A stretch of 64,000 bases of DNA from Eubacterium ruminantium (GCA_900108205.1 FNUU01000005.1:179997-243996), one strand, 5' to 3'; positions 1 through 10,070 are shown, counted from the first letter of the stretch. A program made the numbers and translations. The notes: generated by a model from the letters alone, not told the origin.

Positions 1-1062
1 AGCTGATTTTCCGAGTCCTGACTCTATAACATCCGGATATATGGTTCCCTGTGCAAGGAAGTCAACTGCCCCGATCTTCTTGGCCTCTTCTTCAAATACA
101 CGTATGAACTCTTCACCGATTATCTTTCTCTTACGCTCCGGATCCTCTTCACCGGCAAGCTTCTGATAAAATCTATCCTGTGCATTAACACGAATGAAAT
201 TCAGATCATAATTGCCATTTGGTCCGAATACAGCCTCAACCTCATCACCTTCATCCTTACGAAGAAGGCCATGATCAACGAATACACAGGTAAGCTGTTT
301 GCCGACAGCCTTTGCTAAAAGTACTGCTGCAACAGATGAATCTACTCCTCCTGAAAGCGCGCAAAGCACCTTTCCCTTACCAATCTTCTCTCTGAGCGCT
401 TCTATAGTTGTTTCCACAAATGAAGACATTTTCCAGTCTCCGTTACATTTGCAGACATTATATACAAAATTACGCAGAATTTCCTTGCCCTGCTCTGAAT
501 GCATAACCTCCGGATGAAACTGAACTGCATACAGTTTTTTCTCTTCATTCTCCATACCGGCAATCGGGCAGTCCTTTGTATGAGCTGTTACCTTAAAGCC
601 TTCCGGAAGCTCAGAGATGTAGTCAGTATGGCTCATCCATGTATTTATAACAGGCTTCACATTCTCAAAAATAAGCGAGCTGCTGTAGCTGACCTGTCCG
701 ATAGCTCCATCCTCTTCATCTATTGCATCAATAAAGGTTTCTGTCTTTCCATATTCACTTACAGGTGCTGTTGAAACCTTTCCTCCTGCAAGATAAGCCA
801 TCAGCTGGGCGCCGTAGCAGATGCCAAGTACAGGTATTCCGGCCGAAAGTATGTCAGCTGTATATGAAGGCGATGTCGGTTCATATACACTGTTTGGTCC
901 GCCTGTAAATATAATTCCCTTTGGGTTCAGCTTCTTAATATCCTCAAGGGGCATTGTATAAGGCCGAACCTCCGCATAAACATTACACTCTCTTACTCTT
1001 CTTGCAATAAGCTGGTTGTACTGTCCTCCAAAATCAAGGACAATGATCAATTCTTTTTCCAA
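1..1062 (-). CDS. guaA: GMP synthase (glutamine-hydrolysing), C-terminus cut by window edge
   Basis: Converts XMP to GMP with glutamine as ammonia donor, the last step of guanine nucleotide synthesis in the cytosol. Reading the minus strand from a TTG at 1060-1062, preceded by GGAG at good spacing, gives 354 residues with no stop before the window edge. Full-length GuaA is about 510 residues, so roughly the last third lies outside. The class I glutamine amidotransferase domain is clear: LDFGGQ near residue 9, the catalytic Cys82 in GICYGAQ, and the His/Glu of QFHPE. The ATP pyrophosphatase P-loop SGGVDSS follows, and the visible end, with YPDVIESG, matches GuaA. The closest upstream ATG runs into a stop after six codons, which is why the TTG start is chosen. 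Confidence 0.95.
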   Translation of the reverse strand, partial: MEKELIIVLDFGGQYNQLIARRVRECNVYAEVRPYTMPLEDIKKLNPKGIIFTGGPNSVYEPTSPSYTADILSAGIPVLGICYGAQLMAYLAGGKVSTAPVSEYGKTETFIDAIDEEDGAIGQVSYSSSLIFENVKPVINTWMSHTDYISELPEGFKVTAHTKDCPIAGMENEEKKLYAVQFHPEVMHSEQGKEILRNFVYNVCKCNGDWKMSSFVETTIEALREKIGKGKVLCALSGGVDSSVAAVLLAKAVGKQLTCVFVDHGLLRKDEGDEVEAVFGPNGNYDLNFIRVNAQDRFYQKLAGEEDPERKRKIIGEEFIRVFEEEAKKIGAVDFLAQGTIYPDVIESGLGKSA

Positions 1063-1123
1063 TGTTAGAATCTCCATTTCATATAAACTAATAAAACCAC
1101 TATTATGAGATGCATTACCCACA

Positions 1124-2401
1124 CTACTCATCCGTTAAAGGAGCTCCGCCAAGGACTTTCACCGCTTCCTGAAGCTGTGTATCGTCCTTATGCGGAATCG
1201 TAATCTTCTTTTTAAGATCATCCGGAAGTTCAACCTCAACATCCGGCGTGATTCCGATCTTGTGAATTTCTGTACCTGAAGGAGTAAAGTACTTAGCTAT
1301 TGTGATTTTTACGGCAGACCCATCGGAAAGCGGGAAGATAGACTGTACTATACCCTTTCCAAATGTAGTCGTACCAACTATTGTAGCCTTTTTATAATCC
1401 CTCATGCAGCTCGTAAAGACCTCGGATGCGCTGGCACTGTTTTCATTTACCAGAACAACCATAGGCAAATCTATGGAATGCTTGTCTGAGCAGCCATATT
1501 TTTCAATGGTTTTTCCATTTTTATCCTTGGTATAAAGGATATCTCCCGGTTTCTCGCCTCCGTCTGCCTGAACTGAATCATCAATAATATAATCCAGCAT
1601 GCTTACTACGGAAGTAAGAAGTCCTCCCGGATTGTTTCTGAGATCAAATACAAAGGCTTTTGCTCCCTGAGCACTTAAGTCGTCCAATGCAGCCTTAAAC
1701 TGATCAGGTGTATTTGAAATAAACTGAGTTACCTCTATATAACCGATATTGCCCTGAAGCATTTCGTAAGAAACTGTAGGATTCTCAAGCTTTGCTCTGG
1801 TTATATGGAGAACGATCTCGCCCTTGGTTCCCTCTCTCTTAACAGTAACATCCACCGAGGTATTTTCCTCTCCACGGATCATATCAACAGCAGTTTCAAG
1901 CTCCATGTCTTTGGTAACAACAGTGTCATTGATCTTAACAATTACATCTTCCGGAAGGATTCCCGACTTTTCAGCAGGACTGTTCTTTATAGGCTTAACA
2001 ATATAGATTTCGTCTGTATCAACATTCTTGGCAACTGTTGCGCCTATACCAACATATACTCCGGTATCATCTTCCTTCAGTTTAGCATATTCATCCTTGG
2101 TATAGTAAACCGAATAAGGATCATCAAGTCCGGCCATTATGCCATCAAAATATGATTCCTCCTGTTTTTCAGAATCTTTTTCAAAATAGTAATAATAGTT
2201 TATATATGTCTCAATTTCCTGTGTTTTAGATAATGCTGACTTTGATTTGGGATTAAATTCCCCTTCCACATCGTCAACTGCTTTAAAATCTGCGCTTTTA
2301 TGATTACTTACCGTCTCCTTACTTCCGCAGGCGACTGCCCCTAAGACCAGTACCGCGCTTAGCGAAATGCATCCAAAGGTTTTATAAATCATTTTTTTCA
2401 T
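1124..2401 (-). CDS. S41 family carboxyl-terminal processing protease (lipoprotein-like)
   Basis: Tail-specific serine protease of the CtpA/CtpB type, acting outside the membrane. The ATG at 2401 has AAGGAG upstream and starts a lysine-rich, hydrophobic signal ending at a Cys in GAVACG, so a lipoprotein anchor is likely although the lipobox is not ideal. The protein is 425 residues. A PDZ domain ([10 protein letters not shown] to VIVKINDT) precedes the S41 core with the SASASE segment carrying the nucleophile Ser and TFGKGIVQ carrying the catalytic Lys. Extending the frame upstream to 2524 would overlap the M23 gene and lose the signal sequence, so that longer start is rejected. It closes the ftsE-ftsX-M23-S41 run, an arrangement common in Firmicutes, suggesting a role in processing division or wall hydrolases. 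Confidence 0.93.
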   Translation of the reverse strand: MKKMIYKTFGCISLSAVLVLGAVACGSKETVSNHKSADFKAVDDVEGEFNPKSKSALSKTQEIETYINYYYYFEKDSEKQEESYFDGIMAGLDDPYSVYYTKDEYAKLKEDDTGVYVGIGATVAKNVDTDEIYIVKPIKNSPAEKSGILPEDVIVKINDTVVTKDMELETAVDMIRGEENTSVDVTVKREGTKGEIVLHITRAKLENPTVSYEMLQGNIGYIEVTQFISNTPDQFKAALDDLSAQGAKAFVFDLRNNPGGLLTSVVSMLDYIIDDSVQADGGEKPGDILYTKDKNGKTIEKYGCSDKHSIDLPMVVLVNENSASASEVFTSCMRDYKKATIVGTTTFGKGIVQSIFPLSDGSAVKITIAKYFTPSGTEIHKIGITPDVEVELPDDLKKKITIPHKDDTQLQEAVKVLGGAPLTDE

Positions 2402-2471
2402 TTTCAAATAACTCCTTAAAATAACTCCATATATCGTACCAGTACCAAAGTCCGAAAACAGTCCATGCGAA

Positions 2472-3992
2472 TTAACGATAGAACTGCAGAGGATCCACAT
2501 ATTCACCGTTAATTCTGACGCCAAAATGAAGGTGAGGTCCTGTAGAAACTCCTGTACATCCTGAAAATGCTATCAGCTGACCTCTGCTTACCTTCTCACC
2601 CTCTTTCACAGTATATGACGAAAGATGGTGATATACAGTTGAAACTCCGCCACCATGATCCACCATGACAGTAATTCCACCGGTGCCCATATATCCTGTA
2701 TAAATAACTGTTCCGTCCATAGCTGATATTACATGGCTTCCTGAATCGCATCCAATATCCACACCTCTGTGATACCAGCTGGCACCTGCTGCAGGTGCAT
2801 TTCTGTATCCAAAATAAGAGGTTATCTCAAAGCTTGAAGGCATAGGCCATAAGAAGCCGCCCTTACCCTCTATCGAAGGAATAAGTATCTTTCCATCGAC
2901 ACTTACATATACACCACCACTGGCAGCTGCCTCATATGAAGCAATCTGAAGGTCCAGCTGGTTATACATTTCCTCGATCTTATCAGCCTCCTGCTGCATC
3001 GGGTCGATCGCATCATCAAAATTATTAACCTGTCGCTTTTTTTCTTCCAGAAGAAGCTGTACTGCTTCATACTCTGTCTTATAATCCTCTTCAACAGTTT
3101 CTATAGCCGAAAAAAGTGTTGTCTGAAGTGTTTTCTTTAAAGTAAGACTCTTCTTTCTGTCCAGAAAGGTCTGAAGGATATCCTGATCATACAATCTTAT
3201 CTGATCCATGTACTCAGTCTTGTTAAGTACTTCGATCATATTTACCGAAAAGAGTACCGCATCAATAACAGAAACCTGTCCGCTCTCATAAGCATCACGG
3301 ATATGCTCTTTCATTTTTTCATATCTGGCGTCAATCTCTTCCTGCACCTTATTCAGTTCAACATTTGTATCATACAGATACTGCTCAAATTCTTCCTTCT
3401 TCTTCTGAAGTTCAAGCATATTGGACTCGCATTTGATAAGAAGATTATCAATCTCTTCAATCTGCTCAAGGAAGCTCTTCTGACTGCCTTTAAGCTTATT
3501 GATGAGGCCCTTTGCAGAGTCAAGATCCTCCTTATAAGCAGCCTGCTGATCCTGAATCTTTTTAAGTTCCTCCGGATCGATGGTTATTGTTGCCCTCGTT
3601 GTGACAGGATTACCATTTTCATCTGTAGCTGCTTCTGTTGTAACAGGATTGCCCTGATCATCCGTAACTGTACTTCCACTTTCATCAGTCACAAAAACAG
3701 TAACTACCGCTTTGGAATTATCAGTATCTTCAGTGCTTTCACCCTCTGTGGAAGCAGAGTCATCAGTACTCTCTCCTGTGCTGTCACCGGTGTTTTCGGT
3801 CTGTTCAGTTTTCTCCGTGTTATCAGTGCTTCCCTCTGTTTTATCGGCATCGCCCGAAGTTGCATCCACATAAACAGTATCGCCACTACCGGAATTTCCG
3901 ATAGCGGCGTAACTGATGTATGTACCACCTGCAAAAACTAAAGCAAATACCAAAGTGGCAGAGGCAAAAAGTTTTACTAAGTCTTTTCTCAC
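2472..3992 (-). CDS. EnvC/NlpD-like M23 murein hydrolase activator or endopeptidase
   Basis: A 506-residue secreted protein with N-terminal hydrophobic signal (about 8-30), a Thr/Ser/Glu/Asp-rich low-complexity linker (about 35-135), a long coiled coil (about 140-345) and a C-terminal LytM/M23 domain. Zinc-ligand motifs are visible: HRGVDIG and the HxH of GPHLHFG (His487, His489), so the domain may be an active endopeptidase rather than a degenerate activator. The start is GTG at 3990-3992 with AGGAGG eight bases upstream. The gene lies directly after ftsX. In characterised systems FtsEX opens a coiled-coil M23 partner (EnvC, PcsB, CwlO) at the septum or sidewall, and this protein is the obvious partner here. 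Confidence 0.9.
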   Translation of the reverse strand: MRKDLVKLFASATLVFALVFAGGTYISYAAIGNSGSGDTVYVDATSGDADKTEGSTDNTEKTEQTENTGDSTGESTDDSASTEGESTEDTDNSKAVVTVFVTDESGSTVTDDQGNPVTTEAATDENGNPVTTRATITIDPEELKKIQDQQAAYKEDLDSAKGLINKLKGSQKSFLEQIEEIDNLLIKCESNMLELQKKKEEFEQYLYDTNVELNKVQEEIDARYEKMKEHIRDAYESGQVSVIDAVLFSVNMIEVLNKTEYMDQIRLYDQDILQTFLDRKKSLTLKKTLQTTLFSAIETVEEDYKTEYEAVQLLLEEKKRQVNNFDDAIDPMQQEADKIEEMYNQLDLQIASYEAAASGGVYVSVDGKILIPSIEGKGGFLWPMPSSFEITSYFGYRNAPAAGASWYHRGVDIGCDSGSHVISAMDGTVIYTGYMGTGGITVMVDHGGGVSTVYHHLSSYTVKEGEKVSRGQLIAFSGCTGVSTGPHLHFGVRINGEYVDPLQFYR

Positions 3993-4007
3993 TTAGTATC
4001 CCTCCTC

Positions 4008-4907
4008 TTATATCTTCAAATGTCTCTTAGTTGTAAAGATACTTCCAAGGAAACCGATGCCCACACCAATAAGGAGGGTTACAGGCACAAGAACCTTGAA
4101 CAGTTCACTTAATGATACGAATTCAAAAAGCTTCTTAATAAGTGTAAGTCTTCCGACAACATAATTAAGTATCGCATCATATGCATAGTAAATAAGTACA
4201 AGAGGTATAGCCGAACCAATAAGTCCGATTATAACACCCTCAACAATGAACGGAGCTCTTACGAAAAAGTTTGTTGCTCCGATAAGCTTCATGATCTTGA
4301 TCTCTTCCTTACGAACTGTAATACCTATTGTTACGGTATTGCTGATAAGGAATATAGATACGAGCAGCAGGATCAAAATGATACCCATGGAAGCATATCC
4401 CACAAACATATTCAGTGATGATATGGTATCCGCAGTATGCTGTGAGCTCTTGACCTTTCTGACGCCATTCAGTCCCTCCAGGAAACGAACGAACTCGGCC
4501 TGCTTGCTTACATCTTTAAGAGTAATTGAAAATGAAGCAGACTTAGCCAGCGGATTATCATCTCCGAAAGCAGCTCTTGCTTCTTCCGGATTGTCATAAG
4601 TATCATTTGAATACTTAAGCCATGCCTCTTCGGCAGTAATATAATCAAAAGTATCGACTTCTTCACGGGTCCTTATCTGAGCCGCAAGAAGATCTATATC
4701 AGCATCTTCATTGAAGAATACCGAAATTGAAATTGAATTCTCAAGACTCTTCATCGCAGATTTAAAATTCACTACAACTGCATAGAAGATACCAAATAAA
4801 AACAAACATGAAACAATAGTACCTATGGATGCCAATGAAAAGAGAAGATTTCTTCTGATATTCTTAACACCCTGTCTGAAACTGTACCAAATCGAACTAA
4901 TCCTCAT
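4008..4907 (-). CDS. ftsX: cell-division permease FtsX
   Basis: Integral membrane partner of FtsE, 299 residues. One N-terminal membrane segment (about 20-43) is followed by a roughly 120-residue extracellular loop and three C-terminal membrane segments, the FtsX topology. The segment ITVRKEEIKIMKLIGATNFFVRAPFIVEG is the typical FtsX/MacB cytoplasmic coupling region. The start overlaps the end of ftsE by 11 bases, indicating translational coupling. With FtsE it would transmit ATP hydrolysis to the adjacent extracellular M23 coiled-coil protein. Confidence 0.95.
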   Translation of the reverse strand: MRISSIWYSFRQGVKNIRRNLLFSLASIGTIVSCLFLFGIFYAVVVNFKSAMKSLENSISISVFFNEDADIDLLAAQIRTREEVDTFDYITAEEAWLKYSNDTYDNPEEARAAFGDDNPLAKSASFSITLKDVSKQAEFVRFLEGLNGVRKVKSSQHTADTISSLNMFVGYASMGIILILLLVSIFLISNTVTIGITVRKEEIKIMKLIGATNFFVRAPFIVEGVIIGLIGSAIPLVLIYYAYDAILNYVVGRLTLIKKLFEFVSLSELFKVLVPVTLLIGVGIGFLGSIFTTKRHLKI

Positions 4908-5583
4908 CTATGTATCCACCCTTCTCAACGTCGCTGATAACAACGCCCTTCTTTAGTGTTATAACTCTTTTTTTCATAGCATTTACTATTTCTTTATTGT
5001 GAGTTACTACAACTACAGTAGTTCCCTTGGCATTGATGTCTTCAAGAAGATTCATGATGTCCCATGAAGTCTTAGGGTCAAGGTTACCTGTAGGCTCGTC
5101 TGCAAGGATGATATCCGGCTTATTTACAATAGCTCTGGCAATGGCAACTCTCTGCTGCTCACCACCGGAAAGCTGTCTCGGATATGCTTTATATCTGTCC
5201 GCTAGCTCTACCATTGTAAGAACGGCAGGTACCTGTTTTCTGATATATCTCGAAGGTGTCTCGATAACTCTCTGCGCAAAAGCGACATTTTCATAAACAG
5301 TTCTGTCATTAAGAAGGCGGAAATTCTGGAATACTACTCCGATCTTTCTTCTGACCTTCGGAATCTGTCTCTTTCGAATCTTATTGTAATTATATCCTGC
5401 TACACTTATCTTTCCCTTTGTAGGATTCAGTTCCTTAGTAAGGAGCTTGATAAATGTTGTCTTGCCGGATCCGCTGGAGCCGACAACGAAGACAAATTCG
5501 CCCTTTTCTATATTGATGTTAACATCCTTCAGCGCGGTTTTATCGGCTGAATATTTCATAGTTACATTTTCCATTGTAATCAT
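4897..5583 (-). CDS. ftsE: cell-division ATP-binding protein FtsE
   Basis: ABC ATPase of 228 residues. It has Walker A (GSSGSGKTT), signature (LSGGEQQR), Walker B ([12 protein letters not shown]) and the switch His (VVTHN). TGNLDP and the genetic linkage to ftsX identify it as FtsE rather than a LolD-type transporter. AAGGAA lies about nine bases before the ATG. About 110 bases separate it from the regulator gene upstream, so the ftsEX-M23-S41 unit probably has its own promoter there. Confidence 0.95.
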   Translation of the reverse strand: MITMENVTMKYSADKTALKDVNINIEKGEFVFVVGSSGSGKTTFIKLLTKELNPTKGKISVAGYNYNKIRKRQIPKVRRKIGVVFQNFRLLNDRTVYENVAFAQRVIETPSRYIRKQVPAVLTMVELADRYKAYPRQLSGGEQQRVAIARAIVNKPDIILADEPTGNLDPKTSWDIMNLLEDINAKGTTVVVVTHNKEIVNAMKKRVITLKKGVVISDVEKGGYIDED

Positions 5584-5696
5584 GATGTTCAGTTCCTTCC
5601 AAATATCTGTATAACGTCTCTCATAACGTGCAGCAATATGAACTGTGCAGACATACTACTACAAACATTCCGTTATGATATCATACAATATAATCA

Positions 5697-6788
5697 TTAA
5701 AAGTCAAGACTTTCCATGTATTTCATATATTTTACAACCATGAGAGCAATCTTAAATGTAATCGCATCTTCAAATACTCTAAGATCCAGGTTGGTTGCCT
5801 TCTGTATCTTGTCAAGTCTGTATACAAGAGTATTTCTGTGAATATACAGCTGTCTTGATGTCTCTGATACGTTCAGGCTGTTCTCGAAAAATTTATTAAT
5901 GGTTGTAAGTGTCTCTTCATCGAACTCATCCGGAGACTTTGAGTCAAATATCTCCTTGATGAACATTCTGCAAAGAGGAATTGGAAGCTGATATATAAGT
6001 CTTCCGATTCCAAGGCTGTCATATGCGATGATATTCTTGTCACTGTAGAAGATCTTTCCTACATCCAGAGCCATCTTGGCTTCCTTGTATGAACGAGATA
6101 CTTCCTTGATCTCATTTACGATCGTACCATACGCAACGTGAACTGAGATCATCGCCTCTGAACTGAGCATATCAACTATAACCTTTGCGATCTTCGTCAT
6201 ATCCTCAAGAGTCTCTGTTGTCTTAACCTCTTTGACAAGAATTATGTTCTTCTCATCAACTGCAGTAATAAAGTCCTTTGCCTTGCTGGCAAAAAGATTT
6301 CTTACTGTCTCAAGCGCATTATTATCTTTATCCGTCTTGGTTTCAATGATAAATACTATTCTTCTTACATCTGTATCGATATGCAGCTTCTTAGCCTTGT
6401 TGTAGATATCTACAAGAAGCAGATTGTCAAGAAGGAGGTTTTTGATGAAATTATCCTTGTCGAATCTCTCCTTATATGCGACAAGCAGGCTCTGTACCTG
6501 GAATACAGCAAGTCTGCCGACCATATATGTACTGTCATCATCGCCCTTGGCCATGATAATATATTCAAGCTGCTTATCATCATTCACTTTAAAAAAATGA
6601 TATCCAAGGAGCGACTGGCTCTCTGCTGCAGATTCAGCAAAAGTAACAACAGCCTCCTCATAACCATCGAAGCTTCCATCGATAGTCTTGGCAAGGGTTC
6701 TGCCCTCTGTATCCATTATTGCAAGATCTGTTTTTGTTATGTTCCTTATCCCCTCAAGAGTATCCTGAAGAATCTGATTTGATATCAT
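5697..6788 (-). CDS. CdaR/PucR-type helix-turn-helix regulator
   Basis: A 363-residue protein whose C-terminal about 60 residues form the PucR/CdaR winged HTH: LNVSETSRQLYIHRNTLVYRLDKIQ, followed by a hydrophobic helix. The N-terminal part (MISNQILQDTLEGIRNITKTDLAIMDTEGRT) resembles sugar-diacid-recognition or GAF-like sensor domains of this family, with a GGDEF-like linker in between. Regulators of this type respond to small carbon or nitrogen metabolites, but the ligand cannot be read from sequence. It sits downstream of the sugar-ABC ATPase gene but is separated from it by a strong terminator and has its own promoter-like sequence, so co-regulation with sugar import is only a guess. Confidence 0.85.
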   Translation of the reverse strand: MISNQILQDTLEGIRNITKTDLAIMDTEGRTLAKTIDGSFDGYEEAVVTFAESAAESQSLLGYHFFKVNDDKQLEYIIMAKGDDDSTYMVGRLAVFQVQSLLVAYKERFDKDNFIKNLLLDNLLLVDIYNKAKKLHIDTDVRRIVFIIETKTDKDNNALETVRNLFASKAKDFITAVDEKNIILVKEVKTTETLEDMTKIAKVIVDMLSSEAMISVHVAYGTIVNEIKEVSRSYKEAKMALDVGKIFYSDKNIIAYDSLGIGRLIYQLPIPLCRMFIKEIFDSKSPDEFDEETLTTINKFFENSLNVSETSRQLYIHRNTLVYRLDKIQKATNLDLRVFEDAITFKIALMVVKYMKYMESLDF

Positions 6789-6873
6789 ATTACACCTCTC
6801 TTATTTATATACTTCTCTCAGCCAATCTGTAACGTTTTACCTTCCGATAAGTCTATCTAACCCCAACAACTCA

Positions 6874-6901
6874 TCTATACTATTCTAACAGATTATTGCA
6901 A
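6874..6901 (-). promoter_or_regulatory. candidate sigma-A promoter of the CdaR-type regulator
   Basis: On the minus strand TTGCAA (6896-6901) is followed after 16 bases by TATAGA (6874-6879), about 85 bases upstream of the regulator start codon. It lies just after the T-run of the preceding gene's terminator. Spacing is one base short of ideal. Confidence 0.4.
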
Positions 6902-6906
6902 CAAAA

Positions 6907-6945
6907 AAAAGGGAAAATGCAGATTTTAAGCATTTTCCCTTTAAA
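6907..6945 (-). terminator. intrinsic terminator of the MsmX-like ATPase gene
   Basis: The inverted repeat AAAGGGAAAATGC / GCATTTTCCCTTT encloses a 9-base loop and on the minus strand is followed by eight T residues. It lies about 25 bases past the ATPase stop codon. The opposite strand also has a weak A/T-rich tail, so it may act on both strands. Confidence 0.88.
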
Positions 6946-6970
6946 AATTCATTAAATTTTAACAGTTTAA

Positions 6971-8083
6971 TTAGTTTGCAATGATTGACTCTGATTCCTT
7001 ATCAAAGATATGAATCTTAGAAAGGTCAAATGCGAACTGAACTGTGTCACCAGGTCTTGCTGTTGTACGAGCATTAACTCTGGCTGTAATATCAAACTGA
7101 TCGATTGTGAAGTACAGATATACTTCAGCACCGAGCATTTCGTAAATGTTAATTCTTGCATCGATAACTGATTCAGGTGATGACTCGATGAAGAGCTGCT
7201 CATCATGAATATCCTCTGGACGGATACCAAGAACAACATCCTTATCAATGAAGTCGCCTGCAACAAGCTTCTGAGCCTTAACATCAGGAACCTTGATTGA
7301 GTGAGAACCGAACATAAGAAGAACGTCCTGTCCTGACTTAACAACCTTACAATCGATGAAGTTCATAGGTGGCATACCCATGAAACCTGCAACGAAGAGG
7401 TTTGTTGGATGATCATAAAGATTCTGAGGTGTATCAACCTGCTGGATGATACCATCCTTCATAACTACGATTCTTGTACCAAGTGTCATAGCTTCTGTCT
7501 GGTCATGTGTAACGTAGATGATTGTTGTCTGAAGTCTCTGATGAAGTTTAGAGATCTCAACACGCATCTGTACACGGAGCTTAGCATCGAGGTTTGAGAG
7601 AGGCTCGTCCATAAGGAATACCTTTGGCTCACGAACGATAGCACGTCCCATGGCAACTCTCTGTCTCTGACCACCGGAAAGAGCCTTTGGCTTTCTGTCA
7701 AGAAGGTGCTCGATCTCGAGGATCTTAGCTGCTTCATGAACTGCCTTGTCAATCTTCTCCTTTGGAACCTTTCTAAGTTTAAGACCAAATGCCATGTTGT
7801 CATAAACTGACATATGTGGATACAGAGCGTAGTTCTGGAATACCATGGCAATATCTCTATCCTTTGGCTCAACGTCGTTAACAAGCTTGTCACCGATCCA
7901 AAGCTCTCCGGAACTGATATCCTCAAGACCAGCGATCATACGAAGGGTAGTTGACTTACCACATCCTGATGGTCCTACGAAGATGATGAACTCCTTGTCC
8001 TGAATCTCAAGATTGAAATCCTTAACAGCGTTAAATCCGTTTGGATAAATCTTGTAAATATTCTTTAATGATAAACTAGCCAT
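6971..8083 (-). CDS. msmX: carbohydrate ABC transporter ATPase (MsmX/UgpC type)
   Basis: A 370-residue ATPase energising carbohydrate uptake transporters (CUT1). Walker [10 protein letters not shown] (37-45), Q-loop [10 protein letters not shown], signature LSGGQRQR, Walker [17 protein letters not shown] and the switch-His THDQ are all present. A C-terminal TOBE/OB regulatory domain (about 240-370) contains the typical VLGIRPEDI segment. No permease or binding-protein gene is adjacent. In Bacillus and streptococci MsmX is an orphan shared by many sugar importers, and the isolated position here fits that role. RBS AGGAGG lies ten bases before the ATG. The upstream region holds operator-like repeats. 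Confidence 0.92.
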   Translation of the reverse strand: MASLSLKNIYKIYPNGFNAVKDFNLEIQDKEFIIFVGPSGCGKSTTLRMIAGLEDISSGELWIGDKLVNDVEPKDRDIAMVFQNYALYPHMSVYDNMAFGLKLRKVPKEKIDKAVHEAAKILEIEHLLDRKPKALSGGQRQRVAMGRAIVREPKVFLMDEPLSNLDAKLRVQMRVEISKLHQRLQTTIIYVTHDQTEAMTLGTRIVVMKDGIIQQVDTPQNLYDHPTNLFVAGFMGMPPMNFIDCKVVKSGQDVLLMFGSHSIKVPDVKAQKLVAGDFIDKDVVLGIRPEDIHDEQLFIESSPESVIDARINIYEMLGAEVYLYFTIDQFDITARVNARTTARPGDTVQFAFDLSKIHIFDKESESIIAN

Positions 8084-8381
8084 TTTTTAAATCCTCCTAA
8101 AATTTTATATAGCTATGTCTTTAATTTCTTAACTAACTGTCAAAATAATACAACTTTTCATTATTTTAAACCATATTAGATTTGCATAAAAAATGAAAAA
8201 ATCATTTGTTAAGTTTGCATAACATCGTATTTTATATATGAATTATTACCAAAAAAAACTTTAATAATTCCTTAAAATCCCTTTTCTTTTGTGAAACCTT
8301 CACCAAATTTTAACGACAGAATATTGATGTAAACACCATTTTTCTGCTATTTTGTTCATAAAATGGTACGTATTTTAGTAA
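8084..8381. promoter_or_regulatory. AT-rich regulatory region upstream of the msmX-like gene
   Basis: A 298-base gene-free stretch. TTTGCATAA occurs twice in direct orientation (8181-8189 and 8214-8222), flanking a perfect inverted repeat AAATGA/TCATTT (8191-8207) with a 5-base A spacer. This could be an operator. TTGACA is present on the minus strand near 8132, but I see no well-spaced -10 box, so I do not call a promoter. No catabolite-response (cre) consensus was seen. Confidence 0.4.
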
Positions 8382-9068
8382 TTATTGCCCCGAATCTGAG
8401 GTTCCAACTATGATAAATATCTTAACTCCATCCAAATCTGCGTCTGTTTCGTCATTAGTCATATTGCCGACTGATATTGAAGCATTCGGGAAAAACTTAA
8501 GCAGATCTGTTCCCATGCCATTTTCTGCCACAAGAATCCTGGTATCGTCATATTGCATAAAAGAATTAGCCGCAGATACGTCTGTATAGCCTGCATCCGT
8601 CAGCTTTGCCGTCCAGCTGCCTGCAAGTCCCGCAACATCTGTGGCATTAAGCACTACTATCTTTATATTTTCCGAAGATGAGAGATTCTGATCATCTCCA
8701 AGGCCATCAGGCGCCTCTGTGGCTTCGGCCGTGTTGGAATCAGAGTTTTCAGTATTTGTGATGAGATGATCCTTCTTATTCTTCTCTTCTGTAAGGATAG
8801 ACTCATCCACAGATACTTTTTTACCCTTTTCGTCCCTTATCTTCTTTCCGTCAATTATCTCTTTGACAAGAAATACCGAAAGACCCAGGATAACGATTGC
8901 AAGTATAATAACTATGCCTCTGAAAAAGCCTGATAAAAACAGGCCTGCCGCACTTCTCTTCTTCGGTTTATCCGACCCTTTCCTTCCTGTTTTCTTTTCA
9001 ACTGCCTCTTCTGTATCAACAGACTCTTCATACTCTGAATTGTCTTCATATTCTTCATCATCGTACAT
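8382..9068 (-). CDS. single-pass membrane protein with LytR C-terminal-like domain
   Basis: A 228-residue protein with an acidic cytoplasmic N-terminus (about 1-30), a basic patch, one membrane helix (about 42-70), a charged linker, and an outside C-terminal domain (about 135-228). The latter (IKIVVLNATDVAGLAG to FIIVG) resembles the LytR_C domain (PF13399), usually found after the LytR-CpsA-Psr catalytic domain, which is absent here. Stand-alone membrane-anchored LytR_C proteins occur in clostridia; function unknown, probably at the cell wall. AAGG lies about 14 bases upstream of the ATG, longer than usual. A hairpin repeat lies within its 5' region. Confidence 0.7.
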   Translation of the reverse strand: MYDDEEYEDNSEYEESVDTEEAVEKKTGRKGSDKPKKRSAAGLFLSGFFRGIVIILAIVILGLSVFLVKEIIDGKKIRDEKGKKVSVDESILTEEKNKKDHLITNTENSDSNTAEATEAPDGLGDDQNLSSSENIKIVVLNATDVAGLAGSWTAKLTDAGYTDVSAANSFMQYDDTRILVAENGMGTDLLKFFPNASISVGNMTNDETDADLDGVKIFIIVGTSDSGQ

Positions 9069-9120
9069 ATCGTCAAATTCATCCTTTCTAACGCTGAATA
9101 TTTTTCAAGTCCCAGTATAG

Positions 9121-9195
9121 CGTATCTGATCGTTTTTCTGAGCGTACAGCATCAAAACCACAGGAACAGCGAACTATTCCCGGACTTTTGATGCC
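9121..9195. repeat. dispersed hairpin repeat, copy A
   Basis: A 75-base segment related to copies B and C below. Its core is a two-part hairpin: GCATCAAAA (9149-9157) pairs perfectly with TTTTGATGC (9186-9194), and inside it GGAACAG/CTATTCC surrounds a 4-base CGAA loop (UUCG on the minus strand). It lies between the LytR_C gene and the SDR gene. The shared upstream part is TGTTTTT-, GTACAG- and ATCAAAA-like segments. Origin and function unknown. Confidence 0.6.
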
Positions 9196-9229
9196 ATGTT
9201 ATCCGGTGCAGTCATTTGAAATCGATATA

Positions 9230-10033
9230 CTAGATCCACCCTCCATCGCATTTTATAACTTCCCCGGTGAGATATTCCGGCATTTCCAGCAGCTTCATAA
9301 CGGTTTCGGCCGCTTCCTCCGTTGTTGCAAATCTTCCTATGGAAATACTATCCGCAAGTTCATTTTTCTCTTCCTCTGAAAGGTTATCATTCATCCTTGT
9401 ATCCACCGCACCGAAGGCAATGGCATTTACGGATATCCCGGAAGGCGCCATTTCCTTGGCAAGAGCCCTTGTAAATGCATTCACTCCACCCTTCGTGGCT
9501 GAGTAAGCGACTTCACAGGAAGCCCCCACAAGACCCCATACAGAAGAAATATTTACTATCCTGCCAGCCTTCTCCCTTACCATAAACGGAAGCACCTCAT
9601 GGCAGGTATTATATACCGAATTCAGGTTCACCGCTACTGTTTTCTGCCATTCGTCGGGAGTCATATCCATCAAAAGCCCAACGCGGCTTATTGCTGCAGA
9701 ATTAACAAGTACATCTATTCTTCCTGTAACCGATATCGTTTTTTTGATAAGCGCCCTGGCCGTGATATTTTCACTGATATCACCGAAAACCGTAAGGATC
9801 TGCGTTTCTGCCGTATTATTTTCCGCAGCTGTACTGTCGATGCCCGGCCCTTTATCAGTGCCGGCGCCGTATTTACGGCAAATCTCTCTAAGCCCTTCTG
9901 CAGTTTCTATAAGGGCTTTTTCATTATGTCCGGAATTCAGGGCTATACAGCCATATTTTCCGCTTTTGGCCATTTCCATAGCGACACTTCTTCCTATTCC
10001 GGAAGAAGCTCCTGTTATAACTGCTGTCAGCAT
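9230..10033 (-). CDS. short-chain dehydrogenase/reductase (FabG-like)
   Basis: A 267-residue NAD(P)-dependent oxidoreductase of the classical SDR family. The dinucleotide motif TGASSGIG lies at about 7-14, NSAA replaces the usual NNAG, and the catalytic Ser (NISSVWG) and YSATKGG (Tyr-x-x-x-Lys) follow. The end, YLTGEVIKCDGGWI, is typical of 3-oxoacyl-ACP reductase-like SDRs. An unusual insert of about 20 Gly/Asp/Thr/Asn-rich residues sits at about 58-78, between the second helix and the strand preceding the NSAA motif. No fatty acid synthesis genes are adjacent, so the substrate is not predictable. The gene is bracketed by hairpin repeat copies A and B in direct orientation, suggesting it belongs to an accessory segment. 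Confidence 0.88.
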   Translation of the reverse strand: MLTAVITGASSGIGRSVAMEMAKSGKYGCIALNSGHNEKALIETAEGLREICRKYGAGTDKGPGIDSTAAENNTAETQILTVFGDISENITARALIKKTISVTGRIDVLVNSAAISRVGLLMDMTPDEWQKTVAVNLNSVYNTCHEVLPFMVREKAGRIVNISSVWGLVGASCEVAYSATKGGVNAFTRALAKEMAPSGISVNAIAFGAVDTRMNDNLSEEEKNELADSISIGRFATTEEAAETVMKLLEMPEYLTGEVIKCDGGWI

Positions 10034-10070
10034 ATTTATACTCCAAATTATATCTTATATATCAATACTC

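Noticed and set aside
2402..2524. Longer N-terminus for the S41 protease
   Set aside because: Would overlap the M23 gene by 53 bases and bury the signal sequence; the ATG at 2401 has a proper ribosome site.
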